Below are positions 1-7,446 of a stretch of 64,000 bases of DNA, one piece after another. Within the stretch, counting starts at the first letter, position 1. The number at the start of each line of letters is the position of its first letter. The notes beneath the pieces were generated by a model, which saw only the letters and a program-made list of their open reading frames with translations, made no database searches and had not been told where the DNA came from. The position numbers and the translations under genes are program-made. The stretch comes from Lichenicoccus sp964247695 (lineage in GTDB: Bacteria; Pseudomonadota; Alphaproteobacteria; Acetobacterales; Acetobacteraceae): NCBI GenBank assembly GCA_964247695.1, contig CAXTVI010000008.1, positions 1-64,000 on the forward strand. Direction: 5' to 3'.

Positions 1-42
1 ACCTCGGCGCAGCTCGACCGTTTCACCCGGATGACGGCCTGA
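1..42 (+). CDS. C-terminal end of an unidentified upstream gene (partial)
   Basis: The first 42 bases read as an open frame ending in TGA (last residues DRFTRMTA). The stop shares its final A with the ATG of the next gene (TGATG), an arrangement typical of translational coupling. The gene is therefore probably co-transcribed with the 8-oxoguanine deaminase. Too little is present to name it. Confidence 0.5.
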   Translation, partial: TSAQLDRFTRMTA

Positions 43-1448
43 TGCGGGCTGCGGCGCCGACGCTGCTGGCCCGCGGCGCCACCATGCTGGTGAGCATGGA
101 CGCCGAGCGCCGGGAGTTGCGGCAGGCCGGGCTGTTCGCGCGGAACGGGATCATCGAGCAGGTCGGGCCGGACGAGACGCTGCCCGCCACCGCGGACATC
201 GTGCTCGACCTCAGCCACCAGATCCTGCTGCCCGGGCTGGTGAACTGCCATCATCACCTGGACCAGGTGCTGACCCGAAACCTGCCGGCCGGACAGAATG
301 CCGCTCTGTTCGCCTGGCTCGCCGCGCACTACCGGGTCTGGGCGCGGCGCACCCCGGAGGGCTCACGCACCGCTACCCTGGTCGGGCTGGCCGAGCTGGC
401 TCTGTCCGGCTGCACCACGGTGTTCGACCACGCCTACCTGTTCCGCAACGGCTGCCGCATCGACGACCAGATTGCCGCCGCCGCCGAGATCGGCATCCGC
501 TTCGTGGCCTCGCGCGGCTCGATGTCACGCGGACAGAGCCAGGGCGGCATGCCGCCGGACGAGTGCGTCGAGGACGAGGACGCCATCCTCGCCGACAGCG
601 AGCGCGTGATCGCGCGCTACCACGACCCGCGGCCCGGTTCGATGCTGCAGATGGTGCTTGCCCCGTGCTCGCCGTTCTCGGTCACCGAGCGGCTGATGCG
701 CGACAGCGCGGACCTCGCGCGACGCAGCGGCGTGCGGCTGCATACGCATCTGTGCGAGACGATGGACGAGGAGCGCTACACGCAGGCGTTGTTCGGTTGC
801 CGGCCAATCGAGTACATGTCCGATCTAGGCTGGGTCGATGCCGATGTCTGGTACGCGCACGCGGTGCATGTGAACGACCGCGAGATCGCGACGCTGGCCG
901 CCCACGGCACCGGCGTGTGCCATTGCCCGACCTCGAACATGCGGCTTGGCTCCGGCATCGCGCCGGTGATGCGCTACCTGCAGGCCGGCGTTGCGACCGG
1001 ACTGGGAGTCGATGGCAGCGCGTCCAACGACGGCTCGAACATGCTGGCCGAGACGCGCCAGGCCATGCTGCTGGCACGTCTGGCGCTTGGCCTGGAGACC
1101 AACATCACGCCCGGCCGCGAGCTGCAGCCGGAGGCCTGGATGTCGGCGCGCCAGGCCCTGGAACTGGCCACGCGGGGCGGTGCCGACGTGCTCGGCCGGG
1201 ACGATATCGGCGCGCTGGAAGTCGGGCGGCGCTGCGACTTCTTCACGCTGGACCTGCAGGCGATCGGCTATGCCGGCGGTCTCGCCGATCCGGTCGCCGC
1301 CGTGGTGTTCTGCGCGCCGCAGGCTGCGCGCACCACCGTGGTCGAGGGCCGCATCATCGTGCAGGACGGCCGCATCGTGACGGTGCCGATGGACGCTGTC
1401 ATTGCCGAGCACAACCGGCACGCGCAGCGGCTCGCCGACACCGCCTGA
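42..1448 (+). CDS. 8-oxoguanine deaminase (amidohydrolase superfamily)
   Basis: A cytoplasmic metal-dependent deaminase of the amidohydrolase superfamily, 468 aa. Visible metal-site motifs are HxH in NCHHHLDQ (His70 and His72), HTHLCE in the middle, the YAHAVHV histidine strand, and the Asp of GLGVDGSASND. The CHCPTSNMRLGSG segment and overall length match the 8-oxoguanine deaminase / hydroxydechloroatrazine ethylaminohydrolase group, which removes the exocyclic amino group of oxidised guanine to give urate. The ATG overlaps the stop of the preceding gene, so it lies in an operon entering from the left. The exact substrate is a family-level call; a related guanine or triazine deaminase is the alternative. 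Confidence 0.85.
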   Translation: MRAAAPTLLARGATMLVSMDAERRELRQAGLFARNGIIEQVGPDETLPATADIVLDLSHQILLPGLVNCHHHLDQVLTRNLPAGQNAALFAWLAAHYRVWARRTPEGSRTATLVGLAELALSGCTTVFDHAYLFRNGCRIDDQIAAAAEIGIRFVASRGSMSRGQSQGGMPPDECVEDEDAILADSERVIARYHDPRPGSMLQMVLAPCSPFSVTERLMRDSADLARRSGVRLHTHLCETMDEERYTQALFGCRPIEYMSDLGWVDADVWYAHAVHVNDREIATLAAHGTGVCHCPTSNMRLGSGIAPVMRYLQAGVATGLGVDGSASNDGSNMLAETRQAMLLARLALGLETNITPGRELQPEAWMSARQALELATRGGADVLGRDDIGALEVGRRCDFFTLDLQAIGYAGGLADPVAAVVFCAPQAARTTVVEGRIIVQDGRIVTVPMDAVIAEHNRHAQRLADTA

Positions 1449-1523
1449 AGCGCGTCAGATCCATTCGATCCGCGTGCCGCCGTGACCATCGCTCACCCTC
1501 GACCGCAGCAAGGCGGGCTTCCT

Positions 1524-2591
1524 TCAGACGAAGAAGAACCCGATCCCCAACGCGAGATAGACCCCGATCAGCAGCACGCCCTCGAACCATGTCGTTTCGC
1601 CGTCGCCGGCAATCGCGTTGACGATGAAGGCGCTCCCGGCGATGGCGAACAGGTCGAGCGGGTTGCGGAACACCAGCGTCATCGGGCTGCCGATCAGCCA
1701 TGACAGGAGCACCAGCAACGGCGCGACCACCAGTGCGATCTGGATGGCGGAGCCGATGCAGATGCTCATCACCAGCCCCATGCGGTCCTGGCGGGCGAAC
1801 CAGACGGCGGAGAACAGGTCGGCGATGGTGCCGACCAGCGCGAGCACGATGACGCCGAGGAACACCGGCGACAGGTGCAGGCTGGCAGCCGCCTCCACGA
1901 GCGCCGCCGAGATCAGCTCGCTCTCCAGCGCGGCTGCGACCGTGGCGCTGGCCAGCACGCTGAAGCACAGCCAGAGCGGCCACAGCCGGCCGGGGACGGG
2001 CTCGCTCTCCTCGCCGCGTCCGAACACGTCGCGGTGGGTCTTCAGCGTATAGACCAGGTTGCCGCCATAGATCAGCAGCAGCAGCACCGAGATGGCGAGG
2101 CTCAGCGCCTCGTCGCGGGCCCGGACATCGCCGGCGTGCGCCACCGAGCGGCTGGTGAAGTCGAACACCGCCGGCAGCAGCAGGGCGATCACGATCAGGA
2201 TCAGCATGCTCGAGAGCTGGCCGGCGCGGGCGCGGTTGAAGGTCTGCCGCTCGCGCGAGACGCCGCCCGCCACGATGGCAAGGCCCAGGCCGAGCAGGCT
2301 GGTACCGATGATCGAGCCGGTGATCTGCGCGTGCACCACCTCGGCCTCGCCGCGCGCCAGCACGAACAACGCCAGCAGCAACTCGGCGACGCTGCCCAGG
2401 CTGATCGTCAGCAGGCCTCCGATCGCGGGCCCGGTATGTCCGGCGAGTTGCTCGGTGGCGTTGCGTATCCAGTCTGCCAGGATGCCGACACCCGCGATGC
2501 CGGCCAGGAACACCCAGATTGGCGGCAGGCCGAGCGCGAAGTGCAGCACGGGTGCCAGCGGCACCAGCGCCAGCAGCCCGAGCCGGATCAT
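1524..2591 (-). CDS. Calcium/proton antiporter (Cax/ChaA family)
   Basis: An inner-membrane Ca2+(cation)/H+ exchanger of 355 aa with about eleven hydrophobic segments in two homologous halves. The two alpha-repeat cores are visible as GGLLTISLGSVAELLLALFV (N half) and VGTIADLFSAVWFARQDRMG (C half), each holding the acidic residue used for cation binding. The start chosen is the ATG at 2591, giving an N terminus that enters the first membrane segment at once (MIRLGLLALVPLAPVL). It overlaps the stop of the DUF2158 gene by 4 nt (ATGA), so the two are coupled. It converges on the deaminase gene. The acidic linker GRGEESEPVPG separates the halves, as in the family. Confidence 0.85.
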   Translation of the reverse strand: MIRLGLLALVPLAPVLHFALGLPPIWVFLAGIAGVGILADWIRNATEQLAGHTGPAIGGLLTISLGSVAELLLALFVLARGEAEVVHAQITGSIIGTSLLGLGLAIVAGGVSRERQTFNRARAGQLSSMLILIVIALLLPAVFDFTSRSVAHAGDVRARDEALSLAISVLLLLIYGGNLVYTLKTHRDVFGRGEESEPVPGRLWPLWLCFSVLASATVAAALESELISAALVEAAASLHLSPVFLGVIVLALVGTIADLFSAVWFARQDRMGLVMSICIGSAIQIALVVAPLLVLLSWLIGSPMTLVFRNPLDLFAIAGSAFIVNAIAGDGETTWFEGVLLIGVYLALGIGFFFV

Positions 2592-3040
2592 CCGCCCCAC
2601 GCCGGCTTGCGGTTGGACCAGGCTTCCTGGAAATCCGCACCCTCGCCGATGGCATGGGTCCCGGCCTCCGGCAGCTTCACCGACACGGTCCAGCGATCGC
2701 CGGAACAGACGATCGAGAAGGCGAAGCCGCCGCCGCCGGCATTCTCGATCAGGGCCAGCAGCTCGGCCTGCGCCCTGTTCGGCATCAGGCGGTCCGACAT
2801 CAGGCGTTCTGGCAGCGGCTCGAGATCCACCACCTTGCGCGGCCGGACCGGCGGCGGCGGCGCCACGCGCTGCGGATCGCACAGGCGCAGCGCCTGCTCC
2901 GGGAAGGTGGCGCGGCGCGCGGCGCCGTTGACCTGCCAGACGCAGAGCCAACCCTCGAAGCTGCGGTTCGCGTTGCGCTGCAGGATCGTCATCGGCGGCC
3001 CGCCGCCGGCGGTCAGCTCGACCAGGTCGCCCAGCTTCAT
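2588..3040 (-). CDS. DUF2158 (YodC-like) domain protein with C-terminal extension
   Basis: A 150-aa cytoplasmic protein. Residues 1-55 (MKLGDLVELTAGGGPPMTIL, then a WLCVWQ strand and a TFPEQALRLC end) match the small DUF2158/YodC beta fold, which normally makes up the whole protein. Here about 95 extra residues follow, including a proline-rich linker and a second globular-looking segment (GGGGFAFSIVCSGDRWTVSVK). The start is the only Met that gives the family N terminus. It sits 13 nt after the stop of the ATPase gene and overlaps the antiporter start by 4 nt, so it belongs to a leftward operon with both. The function of the family is unknown. Confidence 0.75.
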   Translation of the reverse strand: MKLGDLVELTAGGGPPMTILQRNANRSFEGWLCVWQVNGAARRATFPEQALRLCDPQRVAPPPPVRPRKVVDLEPLPERLMSDRLMPNRAQAELLALIENAGGGGFAFSIVCSGDRWTVSVKLPEAGTHAIGEGADFQEAWSNRKPAWGG

Positions 3041-3053
3041 CCGGCGCACCTCG

Positions 3054-3806
3054 TCACAGCCAGCGCCGCAACCAGTCCGGGAGGTGGGAGCGGCGCCGGT
3101 TGAGCACCACGCCGACGACCTGGCCGCCCAGCCGGTCGATGATCGTCCTGGTCTGCAGGACGGCGGCGCGCGGCGTGGCCTCGGCGCGCACCACCAGGGC
3201 GGTGCCGTCGCAATAGCGCGCCAGCCCGACGGCGGCAGGCGATGACAGGGCCGCCGGACAATCCAGCACCACCATCGCGAAGCGCTGGCGCAGGGCGCCG
3301 AACATGAGCTGGAGGTCCTCGGGCGGCATGCCCACGACGCCGCTCGCCGCGTTCGACAGCCGAGCCAGCACCAGGTTCGGCCCGAGGCTGCGCAGCGCCG
3401 TCTCGGAAGACGCGGAGTCGCGGAAAGCATCCACCAGCGACGGCGACCTTGCCGCCTCCGGCACCGTCGTTTCGCCGGCGGCCGGGGAGCAGTCGAGCAG
3501 CAGCACCGGCAGGCCGGTCTCGCGGGCGGCCGCATCGGCCAGGGCGGCGGCGACGCGGGTGGTGCCCTCGCCCGGCAGCGCGGCGATGATCTGCAGCACG
3601 AACGGCCGGTGCTGCTGGTTCAGCGAAGTGATGGCGTGCAGCAGGAACAGGATCTGCGCGTCGGGCGGCTCACCGGCGGCATCGGGGCGATTTCCGGTGG
3701 ACACGGCCCGGGCGGCCTCGCCCGGAGAGTTCGGTCCGGAGGCCTCAAGCCGGTCGGCGTCGGGCAGCCTCTCCGCAGGACCCGGGCGGTCGTGGCCATC
3801 AGCCAT
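3054..3806 (-). CDS. BY-kinase-like P-loop ATPase of polysaccharide export, lacking the Walker A lysine
   Basis: A 250-aa protein resembling the cytoplasmic domain of bacterial tyrosine kinases (CpsD/Wzc/CapB), which regulate chain length in capsule or exopolysaccharide export. Residues 1-50 are a disordered Pro/Gly/Ala-rich leader. The P-loop (about 77-87) reads ALPGEGTTRVA, so the usual GEGKS/T lysine is missing. Walker A' is VLLLDCSP (about 101-108) and Walker B MVVLDCPA (about 178-185); both have Cys after Asp. No tyrosine-rich tail is present. It is divergent from the Wzz-like gene, so the kinase and co-polymerase halves are split. Caulobacter HfsB is a comparable degenerate protein. Kinase activity is doubtful; an ATP-sensing or scaffolding role is possible. 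Confidence 0.75.
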   Translation of the reverse strand: MADGHDRPGPAERLPDADRLEASGPNSPGEAARAVSTGNRPDAAGEPPDAQILFLLHAITSLNQQHRPFVLQIIAALPGEGTTRVAAALADAAARETGLPVLLLDCSPAAGETTVPEAARSPSLVDAFRDSASSETALRSLGPNLVLARLSNAASGVVGMPPEDLQLMFGALRQRFAMVVLDCPAALSSPAAVGLARYCDGTALVVRAEATPRAAVLQTRTIIDRLGGQVVGVVLNRRRSHLPDWLRRWL

Positions 3807-3951
3807 TCTGTCTTCCCGCGCCGGTCATGCCTGACATAGCGGGTAGCCGACACCGGGAAGCGATGGCAATGCCGCAGCGCCGGAAGCCCCTTGTCGAGCC
3901 GACCTCCAGGCGATACCCGGTCGTGCATGACGCGGGAGAGGCGGCGGACGA

Positions 3952-5175
3952 ATGGATCGAGCGATCGAGCGCGCTGACCATCACACGCGAGCATCGATGC
4001 AGCGCCGGATGCCGGGGGCACCGGCCGGCCGGCTGGCTGCCATGCTGGAAGCCGCCTTCCGGGACCGCTGGCGCATCCTGGGCGCGATGGGCGCCGGGCT
4101 CCTGGCAACCGCTGCCGTAGCACTCGCGGTGGTGCCTGACGCCACCGCGGACGCCGAGCTGATGGTGCTGGCGCAATCGGGCACGCCGCCGGGTGCCGCG
4201 GTCAGGAACGAGATCGACATCCTGCAGAGCCGGCCGCTTGCCGAGGCGGTGGTCGAGGCCATCGGACCGCGGCGCCTGTATCCCGGGCTCGGCGGCCCGC
4301 CGGGCCTGCCGCGCGCCGTCCGGCGGTTCACAGCCGGCTTCGAAGCGAGCGCGGATGCAGCGGGCGTCATCCGCGTGCGCTACAGCAATCCCGATCCGGC
4401 GGTTGCCGCATTGGCCACCAACCAGGCGCTTGCCGCGTATGCCGCGATGCGCGGCAGGCTGTACGACAATGACCATCAGCGCGTCCTGGCGTCACAGGTC
4501 GCGGCCTTGCGCACCCGGCTCGATGCGGCGGAGCAGGCCTATTCCGCCTTCACCGCCGCACACGGATCGCGCTTCGACACCCGGCTCGATATCCTGCTGC
4601 ACCGCAAGGACAGCCTCGAGCACGATCTCGACCAGGCCGAGATCGATCTCGAACAGGCCCGTGCACGGGTGTCGCCGGATGACCCGAAGCCTGACCGGCT
4701 GCATGCCCGGCAGGACGCGCAGGATGCACAGACCCGACGCACGATCGAGACGGCGCGGCTGGCAGAGGTCAGCGTCGCCATCGCCAGCCTTGAGGCGCAG
4801 GAACCGGATTTCCTCAGGCTGCGGCGCCAGCGCGACCTGGCTGCCGCGAGCTGGCAGGCAGAGGCACAGGCGCTCGACCAGAGCCGCATCGCCGGCGCAT
4901 CCGGCTGGGGCGCGCCCACCGTCCGGGTGATCCAGCCGGCGGAGATCCCGGAGCGACCGGCAAGGCTCCGCCTGCTGATCCTGGTAGCCGGTGTCGGGCT
5001 GAGCCTGCTGGCCGGTCTCCTGGCTGCCATCCTGGGTGCGAGGTTGCGTCGCGGGTACTTCGATCCCGGCCGGATCGAGCGGGATCTGGGGCTGCCGGTG
5101 CTGACGAGCCTCGGCGAGTGGCCGGCGCGCGACCCGGTGCGCGCGCTCGAACGAGCCGCCGCGTCGCAGCCCTGA
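3952..5175 (+). CDS. Wzz/HfsA-like polysaccharide co-polymerase (chain-length determinant)
   Basis: An inner-membrane protein of 407 aa with the two-helix topology of polysaccharide co-polymerases. Membrane segments lie at about residues 41-61 (ILGAMGAGLLATAAVALAVV) and 341-362 (LILVAGVGLSLLAGLLAAIL). Between them is a long periplasmic region rich in heptad-like helices (about 160-290). The C-terminal cytoplasmic tail contains ERDLGLPVLTSLGEWP, which resembles the linker that joins Wzz to its tyrosine kinase in fused proteins. Here the protein ends and the ATPase is a separate divergent gene. An alternative ATG at 3997 would remove 15 residues. It likely controls chain length or export of a surface polysaccharide. 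Confidence 0.75.
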   Translation: MDRAIERADHHTRASMQRRMPGAPAGRLAAMLEAAFRDRWRILGAMGAGLLATAAVALAVVPDATADAELMVLAQSGTPPGAAVRNEIDILQSRPLAEAVVEAIGPRRLYPGLGGPPGLPRAVRRFTAGFEASADAAGVIRVRYSNPDPAVAALATNQALAAYAAMRGRLYDNDHQRVLASQVAALRTRLDAAEQAYSAFTAAHGSRFDTRLDILLHRKDSLEHDLDQAEIDLEQARARVSPDDPKPDRLHARQDAQDAQTRRTIETARLAEVSVAIASLEAQEPDFLRLRRQRDLAAASWQAEAQALDQSRIAGASGWGAPTVRVIQPAEIPERPARLRLLILVAGVGLSLLAGLLAAILGARLRRGYFDPGRIERDLGLPVLTSLGEWPARDPVRALERAAASQP

Positions 5176-5607
5176 TCAGAATCCTGGAAGACGGGGTATG
5201 GCGTCCGGTCTGTCCGCGAATGCCGGCCGGCGCGCCCGCGTCGCACGCTGCGCCGACTGGTCCCGGCGCAGGCGCAGGAACTCATCGACGATGCGGTCGA
5301 AGGTCTGCCAGAGCGGCTCGTCGCCGCGGCGCTCCTGCAGGATGACGCGATGCGCCGCCAGCGTCACGTTGAGCGTGCCGCGCGTCGTCTCGGGGCGCGG
5401 CATGCGCATCTGCAGCAGCGCCTTCTCGACCTCCTCCAGCGGGTAGCCCATCAGCTCAGCGATCTGCGACGGATCGAGTCCGCGCCTGCGCATCTGCCGC
5501 GCGTGGGTCGCTTCTTGCCGGCTCAGCAGGATGGCCGGGCGCAGCGCCTCGGTGCGCTTGGACATCTCGCCGGATCCGCTGCCCGGCGCCTTGCCGCGAA
5601 ACGCCAT
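5176..5607 (-). CDS. Small protein with HTH-like motif, unknown function
   Basis: A 143-aa soluble protein not matched to a named family. Residues about 34-65 contain a likely helix-turn-helix (MRRRGLDPSQIAELMGYPLE), followed by a region ending in an Arg-rich C terminus. The ATG at 5607 is preceded at 5-6 nt by a strong Shine-Dalgarno (AAGGAGG), so the longer in-frame reading upstream to 5673 is not used. It is the last gene of a leftward set (amylase, propeller, this gene), 72 nt after the propeller gene, and its stop directly abuts that of the Wzz-like gene. It may be a DNA-binding regulator, but this is inference from one motif. Confidence 0.6.
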   Translation of the reverse strand: MAFRGKAPGSGSGEMSKRTEALRPAILLSRQEATHARQMRRRGLDPSQIAELMGYPLEEVEKALLQMRMPRPETTRGTLNVTLAAHRVILQERRGDEPLWQTFDRIVDEFLRLRRDQSAQRATRARRPAFADRPDAIPRLPGF

Positions 5608-5679
5608 GCCTGCCTCCTTGCCGGACTCGCCATCCGAGCCTGTCACATAGGGCGGCAGGCACCAAACCGCCATGGCAGG

Positions 5680-7443
5680 TCAGGCGAGTTCCAGCACCAG
5701 CACCTGGCCGCCATAGGTTGGAACCAGCACGCGGCCGTCCGCGATGATCGGCCGGTTGAATTTCGGATGCAGCATGGTCCAGTTCCAATCCTGCGAGTCC
5801 CAGATCGGCACGATCTCGCCGCCGCCGCCCTCGAAGGCTGCGAAATCCTCCGCGTCGTAGGCAAGCAGCCGCGAACCGGTAATCTCCATGTTGGCATCGC
5901 CATACGGGATCATGCCCCAGACGATGCCGCCGGCGCCCCCATCGGCGGAGAGGGCGAGACTCCAGCCGGGCATGCCGCCGCCCTGCGCCGTCGGCGAGGC
6001 GTAGGCGGTGCTGCAGGCGAGGTAGGTCGAGGATCTGTCCGGCCCGACCGCCCAGGCGCGCAGGTTGCCGTTCTCGCCGCCGCAGAAATGCATCCAGCCG
6101 CGCCTTGCACTCTTCCAGAGCAGCGGCGTGCCGTGCAGGTGATGGGTGACGTTGCCGGACAGGGTGTTGAGGGCGGCCGGTCGCGCGGGTGCCGGCGACT
6201 GCGCCGGATCGAAGAAGGTGTACAGGATCGGCGGCGCCGCCAGCCTCGCGTAGTTCGCCGGCGTCGCGGCCGGCGTGAGGTCGGCGGCCGTGGTCTCCCC
6301 GGGGGTCTGCAGGCTGACCGTGTAGAGGATGCCGTCCTTGGACGAGACCAGCCCGACGCCGAGCTCCTCGACCAGCACGATGCCGGAGGCGCCGAGATCC
6401 TGGTCGCCCCAGGCGGAGCCCATGTCCGCCGGCATGATGCCCGCGCGCGCCAGATGCGCCACCGGCCTGAAGTTCGACGGCATCGGGCCACGCGGCAGCA
6501 GGGCCGCGGCATCGGGGTTCGGCGCTCCGGTGCGGGCGTCGTCGGTCCAGGGCGACCACCAGCCGGTGACGGAAAGCGTCGCCCCGCGCCCGGCATCGGG
6601 TGCCGTGTAGCGCAGCCGCACCACGCTCTCGCTGAAATCATGCACGCCGTTGAAATCGCCGTTGCCGGTGACCACCCAGATCGACCCGTCGCTGTGGATC
6701 GCGGGGGCCGCGCCGCTCATCCAGATGCCGCCGCCGCTGCCGCGCGCGGTCGAGCACCAGGTGGCGGCGATGCTCCATGATTCCGTATCGACCGCGATGA
6801 TCCAGCCGCGCGCGCTGGTCGCGGTCTCGGCGATGGTGCCGAACGGGATCAGCAGGGCGCCGGCAGCCAGGCACAGTCCGGCGCGCTGCTTGCGCTCCAT
6901 CGACCTGAAGCGCTGCACCGCAAGGCCGGCGCCGGGATCGAAGCTCGCCCCCTCCAGCGAGAGGGCCGGATGCACCGGCTTGCCGGTGGCCACGTCCAGC
7001 ACCGCGGCGAAATGCTCGCCGAGTTCGGCGCTGCCGTCCACGCTGGACCAGTAGCAGAGGTAGAGCCGGCCGGCGCCGGGATCGATCACCGGCGTCGAAA
7101 GGATGCCCCAGTCGATGTTGATGTCGTGCGCATCGATGGCCGTCGATCCGCGGATCGGCGGCCCGAGGTACCGCGACCACAGCAGCGTGCCCGTTTCGAC
7201 ATCGAAGGCATGCACCCGGTTGCCCATGGTCGCCTGGACGACAACGTCGTGCGCAACGCCCGCGATCGTGACGCCAGGCAGATAGAGCGGCTGCGCTTCG
7301 AGCCGCGGGTCGTCCGCGACCTGCAGGATTCGCGACTGCCTGATGCCTCGCGTGCGCACCGCCTGCGGCGACAGCACCGTCTCGCGGGTATTGGCGCCGG
7401 TGCGGGCCGCATCGAAGGAGCGCGTGGTCACGCCGACTGCCAT
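5680..7443 (-). CDS. PQQ-type beta-propeller protein
   Basis: A 587-aa protein made of repeated beta-propeller blades. A classic PQQ-blade signature is seen at residues 77-94 (VHAFDVETGTLLWSRYLG), with further blades around GWIIAVDTESWSIAATW, SKDGILYTVSLQTPGE, LRAWAVGPDRS and the closing GRVLVPTYGGQVLVLELA. No signal peptide or lipobox is visible, unlike BamB or PQQ dehydrogenases, and residues needed for PQQ or calcium could not be identified. It starts 3 nt after the stop of the amylase-family gene and so is translationally linked to it. It may act as a binding scaffold for the neighbouring enzyme; no enzymatic role can be assigned. Confidence 0.75.
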   Translation of the reverse strand: MAVGVTTRSFDAARTGANTRETVLSPQAVRTRGIRQSRILQVADDPRLEAQPLYLPGVTIAGVAHDVVVQATMGNRVHAFDVETGTLLWSRYLGPPIRGSTAIDAHDINIDWGILSTPVIDPGAGRLYLCYWSSVDGSAELGEHFAAVLDVATGKPVHPALSLEGASFDPGAGLAVQRFRSMERKQRAGLCLAAGALLIPFGTIAETATSARGWIIAVDTESWSIAATWCSTARGSGGGIWMSGAAPAIHSDGSIWVVTGNGDFNGVHDFSESVVRLRYTAPDAGRGATLSVTGWWSPWTDDARTGAPNPDAAALLPRGPMPSNFRPVAHLARAGIMPADMGSAWGDQDLGASGIVLVEELGVGLVSSKDGILYTVSLQTPGETTAADLTPAATPANYARLAAPPILYTFFDPAQSPAPARPAALNTLSGNVTHHLHGTPLLWKSARRGWMHFCGGENGNLRAWAVGPDRSSTYLACSTAYASPTAQGGGMPGWSLALSADGGAGGIVWGMIPYGDANMEITGSRLLAYDAEDFAAFEGGGGEIVPIWDSQDWNWTMLHPKFNRPIIADGRVLVPTYGGQVLVLELA

Positions 7444-7446
7444 GGC

